DNA of 20,240 bases from Bacteroidota bacterium (GTDB lineage: Bacteria > Bacteroidota > Bacteroidia > Sphingobacteriales > Sphingobacteriaceae). Shown piece after piece: positions 7,081 to 14,090 of this stretch. The stretch lies in NCBI GenBank assembly GCA_013288465.1, contig JABDBT010000039.1, positions 1 through 20,240 on the forward strand, in the 5' to 3' direction. Positions within the stretch are counted from its first letter, which is position 1. Every line of letters begins with the position of its first letter. A model generated the notes under the pieces. That model was given only the letters and a program-made list of their open reading frames with translations, searched no databases and was not told the DNA's origin. Made by a program: the position numbers and the translations under genes.

Positions 7081-8096
7081 TAAGTAAAATATTATGTTTC
7101 GGCGAGCTTTTGTTGCGCATTTCACCTGCGCCGCAGGAGGATGAGGGTGTAGAAAAACACCCTTTTTACTTATATATGGGTGGCGCCGAAGCTAATGCCG
7201 CAACCGCGCTTGCTGGTTGGAATGTACCCGTAAAATATTGCACCGTACTGCCCGATAATTTTATGTCGCGCCATGTGATCGATTATTTGGAGTATAAGGG
7301 GATATTCACCTCATCCGTATTACTCGCCGGCAGCCGTGTGGGTATTTATTATTTAGAGCGCGGTGCCGATTTAAAAGGCAGTGTAGTTTATGACCGTGCC
7401 GGTTCCTCATTTTCTGAGCTAAAGCGCGGGATGATTGATTGGGATAAAGTTTTCCGTGATGTAAGCTGGTTTAATTTAACGGCTATCAGTCCGGCGTTGA
7501 ACGAGAACGTGGCCGATGTTTGCCTGGAGGCATTAGAGGCGGCATCCCGCAAAAATATAACCATATCCATTGACCTGAATTACCGGTCGCGCCTTTGGAA
7601 GTACGGAAAAGACCCGGTTGAAATTATGCCCGCCCTGGTAGCGCATTGCGACCTGGTGATGGGGAATATATGGAGCGCCAATACCTTATTGGGTACAGCC
7701 ATTGACGAGAATATTCACGCTAAAGGCAGCAAAAAGGCCTACCTGGATCATGCAGAAGTTACTTCTGTCGAAATTATGCGGCGTTTCCCTAAAGTGAAAA
7801 CTGTAGCCAACACGTTCAGGTTTGACAGCGAGGCCGATCATACCAATTACTACACCACTTTATATACTAACGGACAATCATATCACTCGCCCGAATTTAA
7901 CTGCGGCGCTGTTGTTGACCGCTCGGGCAGCGGCGATTGCTTTATGGCAGGCCTTATCTACGGTTTCTACAACAACCACCAACCGCAGGAAATAGTTAAC
8001 TATGCCACTGCCGCCGCCTTTGGCAAATTGCAGGAGCAGGGCGACGCCACCGGACAGGATATATTGATGGTTAAGAAAGTTAATGATGGGGAGTAA
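7077..8096 (+). CDS. kdgK: PfkB-family sugar kinase, probable 2-keto-3-deoxygluconate kinase
   Basis: This 339-residue cytoplasmic kinase probably phosphorylates 2-keto-3-deoxygluconate (KDG) to KDPG. The N-terminal ILCFGELLLRIS and YMGGAEANAATALA (33-46) form the substrate side of the PfkB fold. SIDLNYRSRLW (164-174) is typical of KDG kinases, and DRSGSGD (281-287) carries the anion hole and the catalytic base D287. The GTG at 7077 overlaps the uxaC stop (GTGA), and no better in-frame start exists before M34, which is already in the core. A second KDG kinase-like gene lies at 8747-9772. This copy differs in its C-terminal region, with KLQEQGDAT where the other has KHTIPGDLN, so its substrate could be a related keto-sugar acid. 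Confidence 0.82.
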   Translation: MISKILCFGELLLRISPAPQEDEGVEKHPFYLYMGGAEANAATALAGWNVPVKYCTVLPDNFMSRHVIDYLEYKGIFTSSVLLAGSRVGIYYLERGADLKGSVVYDRAGSSFSELKRGMIDWDKVFRDVSWFNLTAISPALNENVADVCLEALEAASRKNITISIDLNYRSRLWKYGKDPVEIMPALVAHCDLVMGNIWSANTLLGTAIDENIHAKGSKKAYLDHAEVTSVEIMRRFPKVKTVANTFRFDSEADHTNYYTTLYTNGQSYHSPEFNCGAVVDRSGSGDCFMAGLIYGFYNNHQPQEIVNYATAAAFGKLQEQGDATGQDILMVKKVNDGE

Positions 8097-8099
8097 TTA

Positions 8100-8193
8100 T
8101 CTGAACCATGATTTGTAGGATTTATAGATTTTCATGATTGACTTTCATTAATTTATCAAGCTAATCCTTAAATCCTACGAATCAAGGTTCAGA
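8100..8193. repeat. Palindromic repeat family C, copy 2
   Basis: The left arm at 8100-8124 and right arm at 8169-8193 are 25-base inverted partners with two mismatches. The arms begin TCTGAACCATGATT as in copy 1 at 3671. The element sits between convergent genes, 3 bases after the kinase stop codon and 6 before the stop codon of the DUF386 gene. It may serve as a bidirectional transcription stop, although it lacks a clean T-run. Confidence 0.85.
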
Positions 8194-8199
8194 CAAGCC

Positions 8200-8649
8200 T
8201 TATATCCTCACCTTCACCACCAATTTCTTGATCAGCCCATTGCCAATCATCGGCGCATGAACATCATCAGGGTAGAAAATAACAAACTGGCCGCCTTTTA
8301 AACTAAAATGCATGTCAGGTGCATCAGCATAAAACAGTACGTCTTTCTCGTCGCTGTATTCGCCTTTGGGTTGGGTGCAGTCGGTACGGGGTTTCCAGCC
8401 CATGCTTTCATTGCCACGTATGCATACCTGTATATCAATGTTTTTGTTGTGGCATTCAAATTTTTCTGCGGCAACATCGGCAGTTTTGCCTTCATTGTCA
8501 GATACGATAACTTTCAGCCCATCGGCAATATCGTATTTGCCAATTTCCATCGCTTCCAAATCCTGCGCATACAGGTATTCAAAAGCGGCCTTAAAGTTTT
8601 TATGTAACCCGAAATACTTTTCGGCGTTTGCGAGAGAATCTATGATCAT
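8200..8649 (-). CDS. YhcH/YjgK/YiaL (DUF386) family protein, cytoplasmic
   Basis: The 149-residue protein is a full-length DUF386 member, a small cupin-like metal-binding fold. The usual ligand set is visible: E65 and H67 in ECHNKN, D72 and Q74 in IDIQ, H131 in FYPDDVHAP, and the closing KKLVVKV. In E. coli, YhcH (NanQ) has been described as a sialic acid anomerase, and other members are linked to sugar catabolism genes. A sugar-acid anomerase role in the uronate pathway is therefore a reasonable inference, but unproven. No signal peptide is seen. It lies downstream of the second KDG kinase on the same strand (97-base gap), probably co-transcribed. A paralogue with a signal peptide lies at 10814-11446. 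Confidence 0.85.
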   Translation of the reverse strand: MIIDSLANAEKYFGLHKNFKAAFEYLYAQDLEAMEIGKYDIADGLKVIVSDNEGKTADVAAEKFECHNKNIDIQVCIRGNESMGWKPRTDCTQPKGEYSDEKDVLFYADAPDMHFSLKGGQFVIFYPDDVHAPMIGNGLIKKLVVKVRI

Positions 8650-8663
8650 TGTTGTTTTGGTTT

Positions 8664-8743
8664 ATAGCCCATGGTCAATAGTCCATGGCTGAATGATCGA
8701 CGGCCCATAACTATCGACTATGGGCCATCGACTATCGACAAAA
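8664..8743. repeat. Inverted and iterated short repeats between kdgK-2 and the DUF386 gene
   Basis: GGCCCATA (8702-8709) and TATGGGCC (8719-8726) form a perfect 8-bp stem. The unit ACTATCGAC recurs at 8710-8718 and 8730-8738. Just before it, a second palindromic patch is built on CCATGG (8668-8689). It may attenuate read-through from kdgK-2 into the DUF386 gene, but there is no direct evidence. Confidence 0.6.
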
Positions 8744-8746
8744 AAT

Positions 8747-9772
8747 CTACCGTTGCACCCTGCCAGAGCCATCACCCTTAACCAGTTCCTGTACTTCGCT
8801 TAAAGTAGCATGGTTCAGGTCGCCCGGGATAGTGTGTTTAATGGCGGATGCAGCAACGCCAAACTCGGCGGCATCGCTCATTTTCATGCCGGTAACCAAA
8901 CCAAATATAAAGCCGCTGGCAAATGAATCGCCGCTGCCAACACGGTCAACTATACGTACTTCGTATTGTTTGGTATGGTGAAATTCGGTGCCATTATATA
9001 CCAACGCGCTCCAGCCGTTATCAGATGCGCTATGGCTTTCTCTTAAAGTAGAGGCAATGTATTTAAAGCCAAATTTAGCCTGCATTTGTTGGAAAACGTC
9101 TTTATAACCGTCAAGGTTCAGTTCGCCTTTGGTAACGTCGGTACCGGCGCTTTTAAAGCCTAAAGTAGTATCGGCATCTTCTTCGTTGCCAATACAAACG
9201 TCAACATATTTACAAAGCTCGGTCATTACCTCGCGGGCTTTTTCCTTGCTCCAAAGTTTTTTGCGGTAGTTAAGGTCAATACTGGTGGTAATGCCTTTAG
9301 CTTTGGCGGCCTTTAAAGCAGCTAAAGTAAGCGCGGCAGCTTTATCACTTAGCGCCGGGGTGATGCCGGTAGTATGGAACCAATCAGCCCCTTCAAATAT
9401 TTTGTCAAAATCAAATTCACTGGCTTCCACTTCTGATATCGAAGCATCGGCACGGTCATAAACCACCTGCGATGCACGCATAGAAGCGCCTGTTTCTAAA
9501 AAGTAAATGCCTAAACGTTTACCGCCGCGGGCAACAAATTGCGTATCAACACCATAACGGCGCAGGTGGTTAATAGCTGCCTGTCCAATTGGATTTGCAG
9601 GTACTTTTGATACAAATGTTCCGTTTAATCCGTAGTTGCAAAGCGCGGCTGCAACGTTAGCCTCGCCGCCACCATAGGTAACATCAAAGGTATCGCTTTG
9701 TACAAATCTCTTGAAATCAGGAGTTGATAACCTCAACATTATTTCTCCCAGTGTAACTACTTTTTTAGACAT
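8747..9772 (-). CDS. kdgK: PfkB-family 2-keto-3-deoxygluconate kinase (second copy)
   Basis: The 341-residue protein has the PfkB kinase layout: VVTLGEIMLRLS at the N-terminus, YGGGEANVAAAL (33-44), GITPALS (136-142), SIDLNYRKKLW (164-174), and DRVGSGD (276-282) with catalytic base D282. KHTIPGDLN (312-320) is typical of KDG kinases, so this is the stronger of the two candidates for KDG to KDPG. It is transcribed away from kdgA, whose product takes the next step, with a 219-base shared regulatory region. The start MSKKVVTLGE is well placed; no Shine-Dalgarno site is seen, as usual in this phylum. The DUF386 gene follows on the same strand. Confidence 0.87.
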   Translation of the reverse strand: MSKKVVTLGEIMLRLSTPDFKRFVQSDTFDVTYGGGEANVAAALCNYGLNGTFVSKVPANPIGQAAINHLRRYGVDTQFVARGGKRLGIYFLETGASMRASQVVYDRADASISEVEASEFDFDKIFEGADWFHTTGITPALSDKAAALTLAALKAAKAKGITTSIDLNYRKKLWSKEKAREVMTELCKYVDVCIGNEEDADTTLGFKSAGTDVTKGELNLDGYKDVFQQMQAKFGFKYIASTLRESHSASDNGWSALVYNGTEFHHTKQYEVRIVDRVGSGDSFASGFIFGLVTGMKMSDAAEFGVAASAIKHTIPGDLNHATLSEVQELVKGDGSGRVQR

Positions 9773-9821
9773 CGTGATTGCTATGTTTTAATTTGAAAAA
9801 TAAATTTATAGTTCTTTTATG

Positions 9822-9835
9822 GTTTACTTGTAAAC
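9822..9835. promoter_or_regulatory. Palindrome in the kdgK/kdgA divergent region
   Basis: GTTTAC-TT-GTAAAC is a perfect inverted repeat with 6-base arms, located 50 bases upstream of the kdgK-2 start codon. Its size and place suit an operator for a repressor of the kinase gene. No cognate regulator is in the window. Confidence 0.35.
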
Positions 9836-9889
9836 TGTCAAAATTACATGAAACCAAACTAAATAGCTAAGTTTTTATATAAAAGTTAC

Positions 9890-9901
9890 GGAAACGATTT
9901 C
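9890..9901. promoter_or_regulatory. Possible LacI-type operator upstream of kdgA
   Basis: GGAAACGATTTC has the AAACGATTT core often seen in operators of LacI-family regulators, with one mismatch between half-sites. It lies about 90 bases before the kdgA start codon in the shared divergent region. The sequence is short, so chance cannot be excluded. Confidence 0.3.
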
Positions 9902-9991
9902 GTAGATAGTTTATCATTATTGAAGCCCGCTATGGAGTGGTATATTATTTTCTTTATACATTTAACCCCAAAATACATTAAAATTATTACC

Positions 9992-10651
9992 ATGGATAAG
10001 AAGGCAGCCATTTTAAAACTAATACCCGAGCAAGGGATACTACCCTTATATTTTAACAAAGACACAGAAGTTAGCGTAAACATATTACACGCTTTATATG
10101 AAGCAGGTATCCGTACCGTTGAGTACACTAACCGTGGCGAAGCTGCTTTAAAGAATTTCGCCAAGCTGCGCGAGGTTTGTGATAAAGAGTTAGGCGGCAT
10201 GTATTTGGGTATTGGCACCATTAAAGACGCGGCCAGCGCACAGGCATTTATTGACGCGGGTGCCGATTATATTATTAGCCCCGGATTGGTTGAAGAGGTA
10301 ATACCGGTTGCCAACAAACACAGTATGTTATGGGTGCCCGGCTGTATGACGCCTACCGAAATTATAAAAGCCGAAAACTTAGGCGCTAAATTTATCAAAC
10401 TATTCCCCGGTAACTTACTGGGCCCATCATTCCTGGCAGGTATTAAAGAGTTATTTCCTAATACTTTATTTATGCCAACCGGTGGTGTTGAGCTATCTAA
10501 AGAAAACATTGGCGGCTGGTTTAAAGCCGGTGTTTGTGCCGTTGGTATGGGCAGCAAGCTGATAAGCAAAGACGTAATGGAAGGCAAAAAATACGCCGAA
10601 CTAACCGAAGCTACCAAACAAGCACTGGAAATAGTAAAAGCCAGCAGGTAA
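9992..10651 (+). CDS. eda: KDPG (2-keto-3-deoxy-6-phosphogluconate) aldolase
   Basis: The 219-residue cytoplasmic Schiff-base aldolase splits KDPG into pyruvate and glyceraldehyde 3-phosphate, the last step of uronate catabolism. Visible motifs are the catalytic Glu E45 in VEYTNRGE, GIGTIKD (73-79), the GCMTPTE segment (117-123), K136 in GAKFIKLFPGN as the Schiff-base lysine, and PTGGV (162-166). The frame is open from an ATG at 9920, but the 24 extra residues are hydrophobic and unlike the family, so the ATG at 9992 (MDKKAAILKLI) is chosen. The gene is divergent from kdgK-2 and ends in a strong terminator, so it is probably monocistronic. Confidence 0.93.
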   Translation: MDKKAAILKLIPEQGILPLYFNKDTEVSVNILHALYEAGIRTVEYTNRGEAALKNFAKLREVCDKELGGMYLGIGTIKDAASAQAFIDAGADYIISPGLVEEVIPVANKHSMLWVPGCMTPTEIIKAENLGAKFIKLFPGNLLGPSFLAGIKELFPNTLFMPTGGVELSKENIGGWFKAGVCAVGMGSKLISKDVMEGKKYAELTEATKQALEIVKASR

Positions 10652-10674
10652 GGCAATTGTTGATTCAAGTAAAT

Positions 10675-10714
10675 AAAGAAGCCCGATCATTTTCATCGGG
10701 CTTCTTTGTTTTTT
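10675..10714 (+). terminator. Rho-independent terminator of kdgA
   Basis: AAAGAAGCCCGAT at 10675-10687 pairs perfectly with ATCGGGCTTCTTT at 10695-10707 (13-bp stem, 7-base loop). TGTTTTTT follows directly. It lies 24 bases after the kdgA stop codon and is the clearest terminator in the window. The A-rich left side means it could also act on transcripts arriving from the minus strand. Confidence 0.92.
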
Positions 10715-10813
10715 AAGTTGCTTTACACTAAGGAGTTTATTGCGATATAAGCAGGTTTCAAATTTGCATCCAAATAAATTCGAAATTGAACATTCGAAAT
10801 CCGAAATCAACCC

Positions 10814-11446
10814 CTACTTAACCACCCTTATCTTAATTACCACCTTTTTAGCCTTGCCATCATAGCCATCCACCTTTAAATGCGGGCGGTGAGCTTCGGC
10901 AGGGAAGTATAAGAAAAAGTTTTGAGGTGTGGCTACATGGTAGTCGCCGCCGTCATATTTGTAGAAGCCAATATCCTTGGTTTCATCGTAAGGGGTAACA
11001 ACCTCTTTTATATTGGTAAAAGGCGTGCCGCCAATTTTCTCTTTACCTTCAATTACATAATGCAGATCGATATAATTATGATGATCTTCCCAGTTTGATT
11101 GCGACATATCTTTCAGCGGATCATCAGATACGGCTGCATATACATTATCGCCATCAATTGGGTATTTGCCCGGTTTCAAACCGGCAAGGTCTTTTCTCTG
11201 CAAAAATTTAAATGCTTTATCCCAGCCTGCCTTATTGGCAAAATACTGTTTGGCAAATTCGCGGCTGTTTACTGACGGGTCAATATTTTGTTTTAGATCG
11301 GGCGCCCACTCTTTGCTTTTAACCCATTTATCGGCTGTTTTTTTGCTCCAGTTTGCGGGGTCGGTTATTTGCGACAAAGCTGCGGTGCTTATAAATAAAA
11401 AAGCCGTTAATATGGCCATACTGCTATACGTTGACAGGTTTTTCAT
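10814..11446 (-). CDS. Exported YhcH/YjgK/YiaL (DUF386) family protein
   Basis: The 210-residue protein starts with a Sec-type signal peptide (MKNLSTYSSMAILTAFLFIS, cleavage likely near residue 25). A linker of about 50 residues follows (ITDPANWSKKTADKWVKSKE), then a DUF386 domain (about 65-208). The metal-site residues of the family are kept: E120 and H122 in WEDHHNYID, D127, H186 in FPAEAHRPHL, and the final KVVIKIRV. It shares the family fold with the cytoplasmic protein at 8200-8649 but is longer and predicted to be periplasmic. No lipobox Cys is seen. It is divergent from the GH3 gene and shares with it a region holding a 14-bp palindrome, which suggests co-regulation. A role on sugars released outside the cytoplasm is inference. 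Confidence 0.85.
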   Translation of the reverse strand: MKNLSTYSSMAILTAFLFISTAALSQITDPANWSKKTADKWVKSKEWAPDLKQNIDPSVNSREFAKQYFANKAGWDKAFKFLQRKDLAGLKPGKYPIDGDNVYAAVSDDPLKDMSQSNWEDHHNYIDLHYVIEGKEKIGGTPFTNIKEVVTPYDETKDIGFYKYDGGDYHVATPQNFFLYFPAEAHRPHLKVDGYDGKAKKVVIKIRVVK

Positions 11447-11535
11447 AAATTGTTAGTGGGTTTATAATTTATCCCTAAATAACGGTATTTTATTCAATTT
11501 TAATATAGTGTAAACAGACTTTATCAAAACCGGGG

Positions 11536-11572
11536 AAAAAAGTTCCGCAATCGATTGCGAGAAACTTTTTTT
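11536..11572. promoter_or_regulatory. Perfect palindromic operator in the DUF386/GH3 divergent region
   Basis: CGCAATCGATTGCG at 11546-11559 is a perfect 14-bp palindrome with the CG centre typical of LacI-family operators. It is extended by outer arms AAAAAAGTT (11536-11544) and AACTTTTTT (11563-11571), offset by two bases. ATTG at 11554-11557 lies 20 bases before TACTTTTA (11578-11585), a near match to the -7 box, so the palindrome would overlap the -33 element of the GH3 promoter. Lying between divergent genes, it is not a terminator. Confidence 0.6.
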
Positions 11573-11640
11573 ATTTATACTTTTAAAAAATAAACCCAAT
11601 AAACTTTCCTTAAGCCAATTAAATTAATAATCATTAACAC

Positions 11641-13869
11641 ATGAAAAAGCTGTTTACCAACAAATTAAGCCTTTTATTGCTTGTAGTGCTGCTGCTGCCA
11701 ACATTAGCGCTGGTGAAAAAGAAAAAAATTCAATACAAATTCCAGGATACTTCACTACCTGTTGAAGACCGGGTGAACGACCTGGTCTCAAAAATGACAT
11801 TGGACGAAAAGGTAGGCCAAATGCTTAACCATGCCCCGGCCATTGACCGTTTGGGCATACCTGCTTATGATTGGTGGAACGAGGCTTTACATGGCGTTGC
11901 CCGTGCCGACAGGTATGGTTATAAAACAACATCCTATCCGCAGGCTATAGCTATGGCCGCTACATTCGACAAAGCTTCCATACACCAAATGGGTGATTAT
12001 ACCGCCGAAGAAGGCCGTGCCATTGATAATGAAAGCTTGAAAAACAATAAACATGATATCTATACCGGGTTAACTTACTGGTCGCCCAATATCAATATAT
12101 TCAGGGACCCACGCTGGGGCCGTGGGCAGGAAACTTATGGAGAAGACCCGTTTCTAACCGGCTCAATGGGAAAAGCATTTGTTACCGGCTTACAGGGCGA
12201 CGACCCTAAATACTTAAAAGCCGCCGCATGTGCCAAGCATTACGCGATACACAGCGGCCCCGAATCGTCAAGGCATAAGTTTAATATTGATGTAAGCGAT
12301 TATGACCTTTGGGATACTTATTTACCGGCTTTCCATAACCTGGTAGTAAATGCTAAAGTTGCCGGCGTAATGTGCGCTTATAACGCATTTAGGGGGCAGC
12401 CTTGCTGCGGCAGCGATATATTGTTAACCAACATACTGCGCAACCAATGGAACTTCACCGGCTACCTTACTTCTGATTGCGGCGCTATAGATGATTTTTA
12501 CAGGAAGGGCGCTCATCAAACCTCGCCAGATGCAGAAAGCGCGGCTGCTGATGCTGTGCTGCATACTACTGACGTTGAATGTGGAAACGCAACCTATAAA
12601 TCATTGGTTAAAGCGGTAGCAGACGGAAAGTTGACGGAAGAACAAATAAATACATCTGTAAAAAGGTTGTTCACTATCCGCTTCCGTTTAGGCTTATTTG
12701 ACCCTATTGATCAGGTTAAATACCGCCAGGTGCCCATTACCGAATTAGAAAGCCCCGCACACCATGCCCAGGCTTTAAAAATGGCCCGCCAGTCTATTGT
12801 ATTACTTAAAAACCAGGGTAACCTATTGCCTTTAAGCAAACATTTAAAAAAGATAGCCATTATAGGCCCCAATGCCGATAATGGGCTTAGTATATTAGGT
12901 AATTATAATGGTACGCCAACGCATAAGGTTACGGCGTTACAAGGCATTAAAGCAAAGCTGGGCCCAGCTACTGAAGTTGTTTATGCAGTAGGAACTGACT
13001 TTGTGGTTAATGGCGGCGTTAAGGCCGATCATACAAGTTTGATAGATAGTATTAAAGATGCCGATGTAATTGTATATGTTGGCGGCATCTCACCCCGTTT
13101 GGAAGGTGAAGAAATGCGTGTAAACAAAGATGGTTTCAGCGGTGGCGACCGTACTTCCATTTTATTGCCAAAGGCTCAAACAGATCTGTTAAAAGATTTA
13201 AAAGCAACCGGCAAACCGGTGGTTTTTGTAATGATGACTGGCTCGGCAATTGCTACGCCATGGGAATCAGAAAACATCCCGGCAATTGTGAACGCGTGGT
13301 ATGGTGGCCAGGATGCAGGTACGGCGCTTGCCGATGTGCTTTTTGGCGATTATAACCCCGGCGGACGTTTACCGGTAACTTTTTACAAAAGCGACAGTGA
13401 TTTGGGCTCGTTTGAAGATTATTCCATGAACAACCGCACCTACCGCTACTTTAACGGTACGCCTTTATATGGTTTTGGTTATGGTTTAAGCTATACCAAA
13501 TTTACCTATGGCGATTTGATGGTTCCGGCTACTATCCCGGCAGGTAAAAAAGTGATGGTGAGTGTAAAAGTTACCAATGCGGGCAAAATGGATGGCGAAG
13601 AAGTTACACAGCTTTATTTATCACATTTAGGGCTTAAAATTAAAGCGCCTATAAGGGCTTTAAAAGGGTTTGAACGCACATTTATAAAGGCGGGCCAAAG
13701 CAAGATCATCAAATTTGAACTTAAAGCCGAAGATCTGTCATTAATTGATGCCGATGGCCATGGCGAAGCGGTTAAAGGCAAGCTATTAATAAGCGCAGGC
13801 GGAAGCCAGCCCGATGCCCAAACCCGTATCAGCAAAAAAACAGTGTCAAAAACGATAGCTATCATTTAA
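11641..13869 (+). CDS. GH3 beta-glycosidase, probable exported beta-xylosidase/beta-glucosidase
   Basis: The 742-residue enzyme has an N-terminal hydrophobic signal (about 1-25). The GH3 TIM-barrel domain runs to about residue 355 and contains WWNEALHGVARA (78-89), DPRWGRGQETYGEDP (156-170) and AKHYAIHSGPESSRH (198-212), with nucleophile D279 in YLTSDCGAI. The alpha/beta sandwich domain (about 385-615) carries EGEE near 488-491, from which the acid/base Glu is expected, and ends YGFGYGLSYTKF. A C-terminal fibronectin-III-like domain (about 635-735, with NAGKMDGEEVTQLYL) follows. SDCGAIDDF and the histidine-rich substrate loop recall the xylosidase branch of GH3, which suits the neighbouring GH8 Rex gene and the uronate genes. 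Substrate cannot be fixed from sequence alone. The mature N-terminus begins oddly basic (LVKKKKIQY), so the cleavage site is uncertain. Confidence 0.9.
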   Translation: MKKLFTNKLSLLLLVVLLLPTLALVKKKKIQYKFQDTSLPVEDRVNDLVSKMTLDEKVGQMLNHAPAIDRLGIPAYDWWNEALHGVARADRYGYKTTSYPQAIAMAATFDKASIHQMGDYTAEEGRAIDNESLKNNKHDIYTGLTYWSPNINIFRDPRWGRGQETYGEDPFLTGSMGKAFVTGLQGDDPKYLKAAACAKHYAIHSGPESSRHKFNIDVSDYDLWDTYLPAFHNLVVNAKVAGVMCAYNAFRGQPCCGSDILLTNILRNQWNFTGYLTSDCGAIDDFYRKGAHQTSPDAESAAADAVLHTTDVECGNATYKSLVKAVADGKLTEEQINTSVKRLFTIRFRLGLFDPIDQVKYRQVPITELESPAHHAQALKMARQSIVLLKNQGNLLPLSKHLKKIAIIGPNADNGLSILGNYNGTPTHKVTALQGIKAKLGPATEVVYAVGTDFVVNGGVKADHTSLIDSIKDADVIVYVGGISPRLEGEEMRVNKDGFSGGDRTSILLPKAQTDLLKDLKATGKPVVFVMMTGSAIATPWESENIPAIVNAWYGGQDAGTALADVLFGDYNPGGRLPVTFYKSDSDLGSFEDYSMNNRTYRYFNGTPLYGFGYGLSYTKFTYGDLMVPATIPAGKKVMVSVKVTNAGKMDGEEVTQLYLSHLGLKIKAPIRALKGFERTFIKAGQSKIIKFELKAEDLSLIDADGHGEAVKGKLLISAGGSQPDAQTRISKKTVSKTIAII

Positions 13870-13951
13870 TGCAATAAGCTCATTGCGAGGCAGGGAGCGG
13901 GGCGGATGGCGGGAAATGCCATTAACCTGAAAAAATATATCGCCGTTAAAA

Positions 13952-14032
13952 CCCTCTTTTCGCGGTAGCGAAGAGAGGGTCGCCCAGCGTAGCGTTGGCG
14001 GGGTGAGTAATCGCCGACAAGCGATTAACGAA
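13952..14032 (+). repeat. Intergenic repeat family A, copy 3
   Basis: CCCTCTTTTCGCGGTAGCGAAGAGAGGG forms the leading hairpin here, with a different loop from copies 1 and 2, followed by the shared GTCGCCCAGCGTAGCGTTGG and GGGTGAGTAATCGCCG. It lies between the GH3 and GH8 genes. Nothing else is recognisable in that gap. Confidence 0.75.
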
Positions 14033-14090
14033 GGTTTCGCGTTAATGTAATAACATTGACCACCACGACCAGTCGCTAAAAATTAAAAAT

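Noticed and set aside
8308..8692. Plus-strand frames of 63-108 codons over the DUF386 gene
   Set aside because: Antisense shadows of a recognised gene with complete family motifs on the minus strand.
9920..9991. Upstream ATG for KDPG aldolase
   Set aside because: It adds 24 hydrophobic residues not found in this cytoplasmic family; the ATG at 9992 gives the normal length.
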